This document shows positions 55,101 through 64,000 of a DNA stretch of 64,000 nt, piece after piece. The stretch is taken from positions 3,727,501 through 3,791,500 of the forward strand of contig NC_080698.1 of NCBI RefSeq assembly GCF_030445035.2, in the 5' to 3' direction. Both the position numbers and the translations under genes were made by a program. This stretch comes from Dasypus novemcinctus. Its lineage: Eukaryota > Chordata > Mammalia > Cingulata > Dasypodidae. Position 1 is the stretch's first letter; each line of letters opens with the position of its first letter. The notes beneath the pieces are model-generated. The model had not been told where the DNA came from. It saw only the letters and a list, made by a program, of their open reading frames with translations, and ran no database searches.

Positions 55101-58100
55101 GCCATGGGGACTGAAAGGCAGGGGGGCCCTCATCCTTCGCCCGCTCCCGGGGGTCTGCAGCGGGGTGGGGCTCCGCATGCTTGGGCCTGCCCTTCTGCTG
55201 CCCCGACTCCTGCTCCCGAGGACGCGGCAGGCAGCTCAGCTGGGGGGACTTCCATGGGAGGAAGCGCCAGCCCCACCCTGCCGAGACCCCTGGAGAGGCA
55301 CCTGGGCGCCTCGCAGGTAACCCCTCCACCTGAGGGCCACTGGGGGTGGAAACTGAGGCCCAGAGGAGGCCAGACTGGGCGCATGTGGCAGGCCGGGAAG
55401 GGTTGGCGCACAGGTCTCATCATACCACCTTTGGTGACAAGATGGTGGGCACGCAGCGACCTGGGGCCCAGGCCCTCCCCAGGGTTCTTCAAATGGGGAC
55501 CTGGGGTTCCGAGAGGGGCGGCGGCTGGCCTGCGCACAGAGCAAGGGCCCTGCCCGCCGTGTCACCCATCACAGGGCTGTGTGCCCTGACCCTGCCACTA
55601 GACCACCCGCCAAGCGCTGGGGCAGCTCAGCTCCCCGAGGGCACGACCCTGGCTGGGGGGTGGGGACGGCCCTGGCTGGGGGGTGGGGACGGCCCTGGCT
55701 GGGGGGCGGCCTTGCCGCTGGGGGCTTTATGTCGCAGGCCCCTGCCTGGGCCCAGGCTGGGGTGTCTCTGAGCCCCAACTGCACGACAGGCCCCCAGGGG
55801 CAGTCTCGGGGACCCCAGGCCGCGGTCTGCCCAGTGCCCACACTCGGCCATGGTTCCGCCCTCTCGGTCGTCCCTTCCGCTCCTCGCTGCAGGCAGCCTG
55901 GGGTGGGATGCACCCCTCCTTCCTCCCTGGGGGTCTGCGGCACCCTCGTTTGTGCCTGGTCCTGCTGCGGCCCAAACCCTGCCCTCGGGGGCCTCTGAGC
56001 TGCCCCTGCCCCGGGGCAGGGCTTTGAGGCCCAGCCCAGTTCCAGGGACCTGGCTGGGGTTGCGGGGCTGCGGGGCGCCCCGCCGGGCGGGCGCTGGGCC
56101 GTACCACGAGGGCGTCGATGAGCTCGTCGTCGTGCCTGCCCTTCTCCGCCAGCGTCCCCATCTGGCTGCGGAGGGTCTTCACCTCGCTCGCCAGCACCTT
56201 GTTCCGGGACTTGGCGCCCTCGAGCTTCCTCCTCAGCTCCTCCAGCTCCCTCTGGAGCGCGTCCCGCTCGCTCGCCAGCCGCTGGGGTCGGGACACCGGG
56301 AAGGCACGGGGCTCAGCGGCCGCTGGGCCTGCTCCCTCCTGCCCGCGCACGGGCGTCCCCCCTCGGGGCCGAAGGCGGGAGAGAAGGCCACCGTCGAGGC
56401 CCCCAGCCCTCCCCGAGCAGAGGAGAGGCCCGCGCCTGCGCCCGCACCGGCCAGAGCCACTCCGCCTGCCGAGCGCCGGGGCCTGCTGCCTCCCTGTCCC
56501 CCTCGCGCGCCCCAGCCCACTCCCCCTCACCCTGTCCACTGTGGCCACGCTCGCGCTCGCACAGCCCTGCGGGGTCCCCGGCTCCCCTCCCGTCACCCCT
56601 GCACTCTGGGACGCCTCCCCGGCCGGCCGTGTGCCTGATACCGGCCCTGAGACGAGCGGCCCATATCCCAGTGGGGACACCACCACCCACAGGGGGCTAT
56701 GAGGTCAGAGGGCGCAGGTGCACAGGCTGAGAGGGGGAGGGCGGGGGAGGGCGGGGCAGGGCAGGGCAGGACAGGGGTCCACAGGGAAGGCCCGTGGGAA
56801 AGGGGGCCCGAGCAGAGGCGCAGGGGCGCGTGGGGAGCACCAAGGCCCTGGGCTGGCGCCGGGGGCTGGGCCAGGAACGAGGGGAGGGGCAGGGGCAGGG
56901 GCAGGGGCAGGGGGGGCAGCCTCAGAGCCGAGCCACCGCCAGGGAGGGTCTGCGCGTGCGCTGCGGTCTGACTTGGGCCCTGCAGGGCAGTCACCGTGGG
57001 AAATGATCAAGTGACAGAAATGCAAATCACACAGACCATGAGTCCACGCCCTGGGCACGCGGAGCCTGGTGGGCCCTTCTGGGGTCGCTGCCAGCCAGCC
57101 TGGGGCCCCTGTCTGCACTCCAGGCTGGCGAGCCCTCCCGGGGAGGCACGCGGGGAGCCACACAGCCTGTGCTGGGGGCGCTGGGCACTGTGAACCCGCG
57201 CCCCGCATGCCAGCTCCCAGCCTCCCCACGCTGTCCCCTGCTGGCCTGCTCCTCACCCACCAGGTCCCCGTGGCCGGGCGCCCTCCCTGTCGTCCTCCTG
57301 GGTGCTGGGCCTGGCCAGGTCTCCGGGGGCTCCCTGCCTCTGCCTCCTCCAGCCCCATTTGCCAGCCATGCCCTTCCCCAAAACCATGTCCAGCAGGGCC
57401 CTCCAGTGCAGAGCCCCCCAGCCCAGGGCCCACCCACAGCCCAGGGGCCCCCCGCCCAGAGCCTCCCCCAGCCTAGAGCCCCACAGCCCAGGGGCCCCCC
57501 GCCCAGAGCCTCCCCCAGCCTAGAGCCCCCCACAGCCCAGGGGCCCCCCACCCAGAGCCTCCCCCAGCCTAGAGCCCCACAGCCCAGGGGCCCCCTGCCC
57601 AGAGCCTCCCCCAGCCTAGAGCCCCACAGCCCAGGGGCCCCCCACAGCCCAGGGGCCCCCCACCCAGAGCCTCCCCCAGCCTAGAGCCCCACAGCCCAGG
57701 GGCCCACCACAGCCCAGGGGCCCCCCCGCCCAGAGCCTCCCCCAGCTCAGGGCCCCCCACAGCCCAGAGCCCCCCCAGCCCAGGGCCCCCCAGCCCAGAG
57801 CCCCCCAGCCCAGGTACCCCCGCAGCCCAGGGCCCCCGGGGGGGAGGCACACTGCGGTGACGGTCACGCAGCCCAGCACAGGCTCTGCGCTGGCTGGCAT
57901 CCACACGACAGGTGAGGACGTGAGCAGCCCGGGGCCAGGAGGCTGACAGGAGCCTGCCGACCACCAGTGCCGCCGCCGCGCCTTCCTCCGCTTCCCTTTG
58001 AGCACCCCCACCCCATGCAGTCTGTGCTAGGGCTGACTCGTCCCCAGGCGGGCACCTGAAGCCTGTCAGGCAGAGCACCCATGCCTGGGACCCGGTGGCT

Positions 58101-61100
58101 GCTGGGGGGCACGGGCCCCAGCCAGGCCCCTGGGGAGAGAGCCCCTTGTCTACGGGGCCAAGGGGCCCTGCAGAGGGGAGCGCACCAAGACCCAGCCCCG
58201 CACCCCTGGGTCCCGCTGGGCCCCAAACCAGGCACCCTGGACTGGCCCTCGCCGTGGGCCAGGGGCGCCTGGTGCTGGGGCTGGGGAGGTGGCCCCAGCG
58301 CTGCCAGCATGGCCCCCCAGCCCTGCTCGAGCCCCCAGCCCTGCTTGAGCCCCCAGCCCCCAGCTCTGCTCGAGCCCCTGGCCCCCCAGCCCTGCTCGAG
58401 CCCCGGCACCCCAGCCCTGCTCGAGCCCCTGGCCCCGCAGCCCTGCTCGAGCCCCCGGCCCCCCCAGCCCTGCTCGAGCCCCCGGCACCCCAGCTCTGCT
58501 CGAGCCCCCAGCCCCCAGCCCTGCTCAAGCCCCCGGCCCCCCAGCCCTGCTCGAGCCCCCGGCCCCCCAACCCTGCTCGAGCCCCCGGCACCCCAGCCCT
58601 GCTCGAGCCCCCGGCACCCCAGCCCTGCTCCAGCCCACCCGCTCGGGGCCCTCGCCTCTGAAGCAGCCCAGGGTGGACCACCCGACGCCCCCACGGCCCG
58701 GAGGCGGGCTGGGGTGAGGCGTGCCAGGCAACTTGGGCTGGGGCAGCGGGCGCAGGCCTGTGAGGGCGGCTCGGGACCCCCGGGGCCGGGCACCAGGGCG
58801 CGCCTCACCTCCCAGCCCTCCTGCTTCTCCCGCTCCAGGTTGCGCAGCCGCAGCAGATTCCTCTCCTGTGCCGACAGCTTCCTTGGGTCCAGGGGTGCGG
58901 GCTCAGCGGTGGCTCCCGCAGACCGGCTGCGGGGCTGGCCCAGCTGTCTCTCCAGCTCCCGAACCTGTGGGCGGGGGGGGGGGGGGGGGGGGGTGGCCTT
59001 GGGGGTGGGCTGCGGCGAGGCCCGAGGGTCACCAGACCACGGTTCAGCGGGCCTGGGACCGTGGAAGGGGCTGGGGGGACACGGACAGGCGCGACGTAGA
59101 GGGACTTCAGGCGGGCCTCCCGGGGCTGCTGGGGGCCTGGGCGGCGGGCTGCGTGCGCGGGGCGGCTCCTGTGCCTGTGGGCCGCAGCCCTGCTGTGGCC
59201 TTGCCCGGCGCCCCGCCCTCTGAGCCGCTGCGCCCTCAGCGCCGGCCTGGCCTGAGCGCCTCACGTCGCTTCCAGGCTTCGCGTCCCGACCCGCCTGAGC
59301 CTGGGAATCCCCCGGCGGCAGCGCGGGCCCCATCAGGGCGCCAGGGGAAGGGCCTGGACTAGGAATGTTGGGCAGGCGCCTTGGGGGACCCCAGGACCAA
59401 ATCCCCAAGCCTGGGGCGGGGCGGTGGGCGGCACCCAGGTGCTCCTGCCCTGGCGCGGCAGGATGGAGCGAGGCGCGCAGCTGGGGTCAGCAGCGGGGGC
59501 GCAGCGCTGCAGGAACGCGCGCGAGCACCCCGTGTGGCAACGCCGGCCCCGTGGTGGGGGGAGGGGGGGACTGCGGGCCGGCGGGGCCTCGGTGGCTCGG
59601 CTCCAGGGGTCACCATGTTCCTCCATTCGGCCCCTCGACACGCCCGTGCCGACGCTGCACCTGTCCCCAGGCACCCCCCCTCCGTCATGTGAGGGTCTCA
59701 GCAGGGGCCCCTGGAGGGCCTTGGCTTGGCTGAGGGCCCCTGGTGAGGAAGCAGATGCCGGGAACCCAGCCCGGGCAGCACGGCTGCGCAGGGCTGCCGG
59801 GACCCTCCCGTGGGCCCCAGGTCCCTCTTTGCGCAGCCCCAAGGCTGCTCTAGGAGCTGGACGTGACGGGCACCAGGCGGAGCGTGTCGGGTGATGAGCA
59901 CTTTAAGAATGTGAGCATCTGCACGAAAGTGCTTGGAAAAAGCTCACAATGACATTGGTCTCACAAACTGACACAAACTAGTGGGAAATTCGCCTAGAAT
60001 AAAATAAATCCAGTCAAAAGCGCGGGCGCTGCCGGGCGCCTAGAGCAGGGCCTGGCACGTGGTAAACGTCCCCGAGTGCCTGTTCGCTGGACGGTGAGTC
60101 AGCTCGGGCTGGCGGGTGGGGGGGCGCGCCCCGCAGGACCCGAGCCTTCGGCCCTGGCGTGGAGGCAGGTCCGGGGCCGGGCGCCCGCTGCCCGCTCACC
60201 TCGCGTGGAGGCAGGTCCGGGAACGGGTGCCCGCGGCCCCATTGCTCACCTTGCTCTGCAGCACCAGGATCTGCTGGGCCCGGCCCCGCCAGGCCCCTGG
60301 GCGGGACAGCAGCTGCTGGATGTCCACGTCCTCCCCAACCTCGCTGGCCAAGACCTGAGGTGGGGGCCAGAGTGAGCTAGGGCTGTGCCCACCCCCGCCG
60401 CGCAGCCTTCCCCCAGGGGCCCACTGCCACCCCCAGGGGCGGCCGCCCCCAGCTCCTCCCAGGGGCTCAGGACAGTGGGGAGCTGCTGACCACACCAGGG
60501 CCCTTGCCCTGCCGTCTTCCGGGAGCAGGGGCTGCAGCGCAGGCCGTGACCCGCCACCCTCACCCCTTTCACCGGGGCTGGATTCTGGACGGTTAGAGGG
60601 AGTCTGCTCCCCAGGGGCTCGCCCTCCGTCAAAAGGCACCGACCGGCGAGCTATGGGGCGTCTGCGGGGGCTCCCCTGGTCCCAGAGGGTCCCATCAGGC
60701 CCCACCTCAAGGCCTTGGGGTGACCCGGCCCCTCTGAGGCCTGCCGTGGAGCCTGACCCAGCGCACCCCATCTCTGGGGCTTGTTTCCACAATAGAACAC
60801 TGTTTTGGAAAACTTGGCTGGTCTGCGTGACTCCGGCAGGGAAGACAAACGCCAGAGAATTCACTATGTGAATAAAAAGAAATAACAAACTGGCTGGGCC
60901 TGTGGCCCAAGCCTGAATACTCTTCTTTGACTGGAGCCCTGAGCAAACAAACAACTATTCATCTTCTCTTACAGGGCGGGGGCAGGATGCTTCCCAGCCC
61001 AGGCAGCTGATCTAGGATAGCGGGCCATGGGGTGATGGGACGCACAGGAAAGGATTTAGGAGTTCTCCCTGGACAGGGAGTGCAGCCCTCTCTGCCCAGA

Positions 61101-63880
61101 GCAGGGGAAGACCCCAGGGGCCAGCCCCCTGCCCGCCCGTGCTGTGCCCAGAGCAGGGGAAGACCCCAGGGGCCAGTCCCCCGCCCACCCGGCGGTGCTG
61201 TGCCCAGAGCAGGGCGAGACCCCCAGGGGCCAGCCCCCGCCCACCCGGCGGTGCTGTGCCCAGAGCAGGGTGAGACCCCAGGGGCCAGCCCCCCGCCCGC
61301 CCGGCGGTGCTGTGCCCAGAGCAGGGTGAGACCCCAGGGGCCAGCCACCCGCCCGCCCAGCGGTGCTGTGCCCAGAGCAGGGGCCCCAGGCGAGCGGCAG
61401 CAGGATGCTCCCTGGCCGAGCGCCGCTGCTCCCTCACAGGACCTGCTGCGCCCGACACGCTCCCCCCAAGCCCAGCCTCGGCTCCCGAGCACCTTCTGGG
61501 CCACCCTGAGCTCCTGCTTCACGGTCTGGATCTGGTTGCGGAGGTCGCTCATCCTCAGGTTCGTGGCCGCCAGCCTGTCCTGCAGGGCCTTCACCTCCGG
61601 GGTCTCTGGCTGGGGGGAGGAGGGGCAGATGGTAACCCGCGCACGTGCCTGGCATCGCGCTAAGAGCGCAGCGCAGACAGACGCAGACAGCTCACAGCCC
61701 TCCCCCGCCCCGCGAGGCCCCACGACAGGACAGGTGGAGGCTGGGTCCCCTCGGGCCGGGGTAGCTGGCTGGCGAGGGTGGCCGCCAGCTCACACACGTG
61801 TGCACACATGCACATGCAGTGGCCGCACGAAGTGCGCAGGAGCCCGCAGACCCCCACGTCCAAGGGCAGGCTGCACACACGCTGCCTGCTTCCTGGGTCT
61901 GCTCTCCACGCTGAGGCCGACCTGTTCACAGCCAGGCCCCCAGCCTCCGCCCCCTGGATGGAGCGGCCTGGGCTTGGACAGCCCTGCCGGGGGCCCTGGC
62001 CTCCTGAACCCACCGAAATGCCACAAGGGCCCATTGGATGCCCACGTCCTCCCCCTGTGGGGAAAGGCTGCGGCTGCCATGAGCACGCTGCCTATGGGCT
62101 GCTTAGCTTTGGCTTTTACAACAAGAACGCTGAGTTCAGCCACTCGGATGCAGCTTTTTCTCCAGCATGCAGCCCCCTCGCTGGGTCTGGCGCTGCGGGG
62201 CCTCGAGGCCGGCCTCGCACACCCCTGCCATAAGTGAAGAGGCTGCTCGCCCTCGGGGAGCGGGCTGGTGGGGTTCCAGGAGAGGGGCTGGCCCTGGACC
62301 AGGTTCTCCCAGCACCACCTGTTGCTCATCTGGGGACCAGGGCAGCACAGAGTCGGCCGGGGGGGCCGCAGCCCCAGGCAAGGCCACTGACGCTGCCCAC
62401 GGCGCCCTCTGCCACCCGGGGGCGGGTGGGAGCCGTGTGAGCTTGCTGCCCTTCCCTCAGCAGCCACAGAACCCCAGGGGGACGCCCACGAGCAGGCAGG
62501 GCCAGGCAGGCCCAGCACCGGCCACCTCCGGACCCCGCACCTGTGCAGAGGCCGTGAAAGCATGAGGACACACGGCCACGAGGCTGACTTAGGGAGCGTG
62601 GAAAACCAGCACAGGCTTGTTCGTGTGAAGACCTGCTGGCCCATACCCCTGCCTGGGGCCGCCTCGGGTCCCTGCTGCCGGGCGCCTGTCCTCCCCCTGC
62701 CTGCGGCACCTCCTGTCCCTGCAGGAGGACGGCGCCGCGACTCCCTGGCCCCCCCGCAGCTCTGCCGAGGCTCCACGCTGGCAGGTGCCCTGAAGCCACG
62801 GCCACGAGCCAGGCCTGCGTGGTCAGTCAGCGAGGGGCCGCCTTTGCTCTCCCCCTCCAGGAGATGCCAGGGAGACCCCACTCTGCCGCCGGCCCCACGG
62901 ATCCCCGCCTCGGGCCAGGCTCGGCTCCGCTGGCCCCCGTGGCCCGGGCTGCAGCGCCATGCAGGCTCACGGCCGGCGCGGTCAGGGCTTGGGTGGTGCC
63001 CTGCGCCCCAGGGCCCCCTCCCTGGCCTCCCTGCACAACTCGGGGCGGCGTCCTGGGTCGAGAGGGTCTCGGGAAGGAGGTGCTGCCTGGCTCCCGAGCA
63101 GTAGGCCTGGCGAGGGGCCCAGTGAGCCGCGTCCTGCCCAGGGTGGCCCAGCCAGGGCCTTGAGGGCGCCAGGGCAGCTGGCAGGGCCCCTGGAGGGGGC
63201 GGGGCCTGGAGGACACCGGGCAGGACCCTCTGGCCCCGGCAGCCCGGGCACTCCATGGGGCCCATGTCAGGGGACAGGCCGGATGCACCCCCTGGGCGCA
63301 GCATGAGGCGTGACCCCGAGGGGGTAGCAGAGGGAGGAGCTCGGACCTGGGGTGCTGGGCCTGGGCGCCTCTGGGAGGGCTCCTGGATGCTGCTGGACTC
63401 CGAAGCTGGAGCCCTGCCCTGGGTACGTGCCGGCTCCCGTTAGCGAGCTGGGGCCTGGCCCGAGCGCCCCCAGGGGCTCACCGAGGGCTCCCAACGCGGT
63501 CCCTCGGAGCGGGGAGCTGCCCGCCACGGTGAGCCTGGGCTCAGCGCCCCCTGAGGCTGCGGGGCTGAGGACGGGGGCTGCAGGGCTCCCCCTGGGCCGC
63601 GCACCCTGGAAGCCCGCTCTGGGGACTGAGTTAGCCTGGAGCACGGCAAGGTCGCTGGTCCCTGTGGCCCTGCTGAGGACGGCGCGGTGGCGGCACGGGC
63701 GCCCGGGCTCGGCACCCCAGGGGCAGCAGCAGTGGGGGGCAGCCCGGGGCAGAGGCCCTCCCAGACCCCCGGCGCAGAGGAGGTCCGTACCCCGGCTCCG
63801 TTGGCCGCCTGCGCCCGTGGTGCCCTGCCTCCTGCGTCCGCGCCCCGCTGGGCCGCCAGCCTGCCCGCGGCCACCTGCAG
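34152..63880 (-). CDS. CCDC13: CCDC13, coiled-coil domain containing 13 (3' part; 5' exons off the right edge)
   Basis: Centriolar-satellite coiled-coil protein needed for ciliogenesis. Twelve exons in transcript order: 63880-63791, 61609-61493, 60354-60250, 58964-58809, 56281-56105, 55087-54881, 53945-53806, 53506-53420, 51737-51615, 36704-36550, 34823-34715, 34311-34152. They join to 541 codons plus TAG. Human CCDC13 is about 715 residues, so roughly 174 N-terminal residues are missing. Anchors: [152 protein letters not shown]. Long heptad regions alternate with a Pro/Gly/Ser-rich linker ([20 protein letters not shown]...). Same strand as HHATL. Confidence 0.95.
37150..37700 (-). mobile_element. 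MaLR (MLT1-type) LTR fossil in CCDC13 intron, antisense
   Basis: The plus strand starts TGTATTAGTTTCCCATTGCT and GCTGTAACAAATCACCACAA, the complement of the 3' end of MLT1-like LTRs of the ERVL-MaLR group. About 0.55 kb, heavily diverged and broken, with no internal region seen. Probably predates the placental radiation or is of similar age. Confidence 0.65.
38320..38800 (-). mobile_element. L2 LINE fragment, antisense
   Basis: Plus-strand anchors in order: TTCACTCATTTGCTCACTTG, TCAGGGAACTTTCTGCC, GGTAGGTGCTGTGAGGA, GGAAGGCCTGCTTGAGGAGG, CAGAGCCCTGCAGGGG, CCTTGTAGGCCTTGGC, TTTTATTCTAAGGCCCACAG. Typical of reverse-oriented L2. Confidence 0.65.
38801..41059. other. CCDC13 intron 10, mixed sequence, nothing firmly recognised
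   Basis: GC-rich to 39770, then AT-rich, then mixed. The frame at 39901-40359 (152 codons) looks like degenerate retroelement-derived sequence but I could not place it in a family. No exon or RNA gene was supported. Confidence 0.4.
41060..41900 (+). mobile_element. LINE-1 ORF2-distal fragment(s)
   Basis: GTTCCAGGAATGCAAGG, TTCAACAGATGCTGAAGAAG, CATTTGGCAAAATCATTAAC and CTCAAGGTAAAATGAGAAGG follow the L1 ORF2 order. From 41340, AATACTCTGTGGCCATACAA and AGCCATAAAAAGAATATTTG match the region further 3'. Diverged and internally deleted. Confidence 0.65.
42600..43080 (+). mobile_element. LINE-1 3'-region fragment
   Basis: Carries GCTGGTGAGGGTATTGGGAA, GGTGGGAATGTAAACTGGTT, AAAAGGGCAATTTGCC and CAGGAACTTATGATACAGAA, motifs of the L1 region 3' to the reverse transcriptase. 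No ORF remains. Confidence 0.65.
43081..43589. other. CCDC13 intron 10, nothing firmly recognised
   Basis: Mixed-composition sequence between L1 pieces. It may be further L1 or HAL1 debris but has no diagnostic motif I can name. Confidence 0.35.
43590..44490 (+). mobile_element. LINE-1/HAL1 3' UTR sequence
   Basis: Two L1-type 3' UTR blocks. One has GGGGTTTTTCCTTTTGGAG and AATATTCTAAAATTGACTGA, then GTGTGCACTTTGAATGG. The other ends GATATACTTCAATAAAATTT plus A-rich tail. Either two nested insertions or one element with a duplicated segment. Confidence 0.6.
44491..45240 (+). mobile_element. HAL1/L1 ORF1-region fragment
   Basis: AAAATTTTCCAGAATTGAAG, AGAATTTCAAGATACC, CAGAATTCTATGCCCAAATA and AATAAAGACATTTAAAA occur in the order seen in old L1/HAL1 bodies. 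Broken in all frames. Confidence 0.5.
45313..45731 (+). mobile_element. DAS-type SINE, near full length
   Basis: GGGAAGGGGATGTGGCTCAA head with GAGCGTCCGCCTACCATATG, through CAAGGAGTGCCGTGCCAAGC, to AATAAATAAAAAATAAATCT and poly(A). Among the best-preserved copies here, so probably among the youngest. Confidence 0.92.
45740..46380 (+). mobile_element. LINE-1 3' end with a second, partial 3' terminus
   Basis: CCCACTGAATGGACTGGGGG, AAATGTATTCATCGAGTGCA and TTTTTAATGTAACATTTTTT form a 3' terminus at about 46270. A second copy of the terminal block (GGGAACCTCTTATG, TTTTTTAATGTGACATTCTT) ends at about 46380. Same family as the antisense copy at 5880-7110. Confidence 0.65.
46397..46740 (+). mobile_element. 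dimeric tRNA-derived SINE
   Basis: Two tRNA-like heads in tandem: GGGAAGCAGATGTGGCTCAG at 46397 and GGGAGCAGGGGTGACTCAAG near 46583. Each is followed by a B-box-like GGTCxxxGGTTTGG and a family body, then an A-rich end near 46730. The left unit also matches the antisense fragments at 7213 and 48449. Confidence 0.8.
46803..47441 (+). mobile_element. solo LTR fossil, MaLR/ERVL-like
   Basis: About 640 bp with LTR organisation: starts TGTGGCC, TATAAA at 47009-47014, AATAAA at 47370-47375, and an end in GGCAGACTAATAC as in MaLR LTRs. It is bounded by TACAG (GTACAG if six bases are counted) on both sides, the target-site duplication. Solo and broken, with no internal region. The exact duplication suggests it is younger than the MLT1 at 37150. 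It may be a xenarthran-specific family. Confidence 0.65.
47460..47638 (+). mobile_element. LINE-1 ORF2 fragment interrupted by the RABGGTB retrocopy
   Basis: AAATGCAAATGGCTTAAACTCTAC and CAAAAGATGG resemble the L1 ORF2 segment before 'AAAAACAAGACCCAACTATATG'. The sequence resumes after the retrocopy at 49253 (CTGGGTGTGTTTTGGTAAGAGACACATC). The retrocopy therefore landed in an L1 already present. Confidence 0.5.
47625..47638. repeat. left target-site duplication of the RABGGTB retrocopy
   Basis: AAAAGCCAAGCCAA here and AAAAACCAAGCCAA at 49239-49252, matching at 13 of 14 positions. The A-rich start fits L1 endonuclease cleavage. Confidence 0.75.
47639..49238 (+). pseudogene. RABGGTB: processed pseudogene of RABGGTB (Rab geranylgeranyltransferase beta)
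   Basis: Intronless copy of the beta subunit of the enzyme that prenylates Rab GTPases. ATG at 47751 begins [20 protein letters not shown] one-base loss near 47883 (parent TATTTGAGAATGAGTGGC) shifts the frame. The next frame runs from [20 protein letters not shown] to [13 protein letters not shown] (about 48375), and a second one-base loss in the Val-Asn codons shifts it again. Homology continues as [16 protein letters not shown] to about 48448, then stops at a SINE fragment. Roughly the last third of the coding sequence is absent. The rest is probably 3' UTR, ending AAATAAATGATTATAAAC and an A-rich tail. No introns, a tail and flanking duplications show L1-mediated retrotransposition. A ~110-nt 5' leader precedes the ATG, so the copy is nearly full length at its 5' end. 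Confidence 0.93.
48449..48526 (-). mobile_element. SINE head fragment inside the RABGGTB retrocopy, antisense
   Basis: GGAGGCACTAGGAACTGAAC, CTGGGACCTCCCGTTTGGG and CTTGAGCCACGTCCAGTCCCC are the complement of the short tRNA-like head. It lacks a T tract, so it is either 3'-truncated or was left after a deletion that also removed the end of the RABGGTB coding region. Confidence 0.75.
49239..49252. repeat. right target-site duplication of the RABGGTB retrocopy
   Basis: AAAAACCAAGCCAA directly after the A-rich tail, pairing with 47625-47638. Confidence 0.75.
49300..51041. other. CCDC13 intron 10, nothing firmly recognised
   Basis: GC-rich to 50130, mixed after. The 286-codon frame at 49325-50185 has no domain or family match I recognise and a composition like the surrounding intron. 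The stretch near 50560-50640 may be old LTR-type sequence. Confidence 0.4.
51042..51432 (+). mobile_element. LTR-like interspersed repeat
   Basis: Starts TGGTGGGGTGGTTTGAGCTG, has GGATTTATAAACGCAG as a TATA-like element, then GCCGTGTGCCTTGCCGTGGG, and ends AGCAGCTAAGGAAACTAAAACA. Overall plan resembles the element at 46803. Family not named with confidence; fossil, broken, no internal region. Confidence 0.45.
51738..53419. other. CCDC13 intron, nothing recognised
   Basis: GC-rich intronic sequence without recognised interspersed repeats. Open frames are composition artefacts. Confidence 0.45.
55640..55715. repeat. short tandem repeat, about 26-bp unit, three copies
   Basis: GGCTGGGGGGTGGGGACGGC followed by CCT, repeated three times with little divergence in a CCDC13 intron. 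Confidence 0.85.
57395..57835. repeat. minisatellite, about 46-50-bp unit, in CCDC13 intron
   Basis: Units of CCACAGCCCAGGGGCCCCCC plus CAGAGCCTCCCCCAGCCTAG, about nine copies. The right end degenerates into shorter CAGCCCAGAGCCCCCC repeats. G-rich on the transcribed CCDC13 sense strand. Confidence 0.95.
58310..58640. repeat. minisatellite, about 24-30-bp unit, in the same CCDC13 intron
   Basis: Units of CCCCAGCCCTGCTCGAGCCC plus a short CCC(G/T)GGC linker, about 12 copies. Each has the XhoI-like palindrome CTCGAG. Distinct from the 57.4-kb array. Confidence 0.95.
58973..58993. repeat. 21-base G homopolymer next to a CCDC13 splice acceptor
   Basis: On the CCDC13 strand this is C21 followed by a short GCCCACAG acceptor and the exon at 58964. 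It supplies essentially the whole polypyrimidine tract. Confidence 0.85.
61090..61390. repeat. minisatellite, about 57-60-bp unit, five copies, in CCDC13 intron
   Basis: Units start GCTGTGCCCAGAGCAGGG, continue (A/G)AGACCCCAGGGGCCAGCC and end CCGCCCACCCGGCGGT. Ends about 100 bp before the exon at 61493. Confidence 0.95.
61610..63790. other. CCDC13 intron, nothing recognised
   Basis: GC-rich unique-looking intron. The long minus-strand frame at 61790-63304 crosses it without any similarity to CCDC13 or a known domain and is taken as a composition artefact. Confidence 0.45.
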
Positions 63881-64000
63881 CTGAGAAAGCAAGGCCCGCC
63901 TTGGCGCGCGTCCCCGCGGCTCGCTCAGGCTCCCTCTGGGATCGGCCCTCCTTACGACTGGCTGGGCAGGGGCAGGGTGCAGGTGCCGTGTGCCCCTCCC

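Noticed and set aside
57864-59408. 514-codon minus-strand frame containing true CCDC13 residues
   Set aside because: Only the 156-nt exon at 58809-58964 is real. The rest reads through intron and minisatellite with Gly/Arg/Ala repeats.
61790-63304. 504-codon minus-strand frame in CCDC13 intron
   Set aside because: Lies between two validated exons on the same strand, has no family similarity, and fits GC-driven absence of stops.

Overview
This is mammalian nuclear DNA, and most likely from a xenarthran, with an armadillo (Dasypus-like) the best guess. The evidence is repeated copies of a tRNA-derived SINE whose A box, B box and roughly 400-bp body match the armadillo DAS-SINE as I remember it. 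Host genes have spliced vertebrate structure, and LINE-1, half-L1 (HAL1), L2, MIR and MaLR-type LTR remnants are present. No prokaryotic, CRISPR or phage feature was seen.

Three host genes were recognised by exon-by-exon translation, in the same order as on human 3p22.1. KLHL40 (+ strand, six coding exons, complete, 627 codons plus stop) is the muscle CUL3 adaptor that stabilises nebulin and leiomodin-3. HHATL (- strand, eleven coding exons, complete, 503 codons plus stop) is an MBOAT-like membrane protein with leucine where the MBOAT catalytic histidine sits. CCDC13 (- strand, twelve coding exons here, 541 codons plus stop) is a centriolar-satellite coiled-coil protein whose 5' exons lie beyond the right edge. 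KLHL40 and HHATL are tail to tail, with opposing poly(A) signals only about 130 bp apart. All three reading frames are open across every junction I placed.

Layout: 0-10 kb is intergenic and repeat-rich (SINEs, L1, L2, a minisatellite). 10.6-20.5 kb is KLHL40, with minisatellites filling introns 1-3 and an antisense HAL1 in intron 4. 20.6-28.6 kb is HHATL, with minisatellites in three introns. 28.6-34.1 kb is a GC-rich gap that probably holds the HHATL 5' noncoding exon and promoter. 34.1-64 kb is CCDC13, whose 14.9-kb intron is an AT-rich transposon cluster. That cluster contains a broken processed copy of RABGGTB flanked by a target-site duplication and set inside an older L1 fragment.

The most notable items are the dense array of CACCTG E-boxes in the first intron of muscle-specific KLHL40, the run of unrelated GC-rich minisatellites in small introns, a 21-base homopolymer beside a CCDC13 splice acceptor, and the nested retrocopy. 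I found no evidence for a previously undescribed gene system. Functional statements beyond gene identity are inference.
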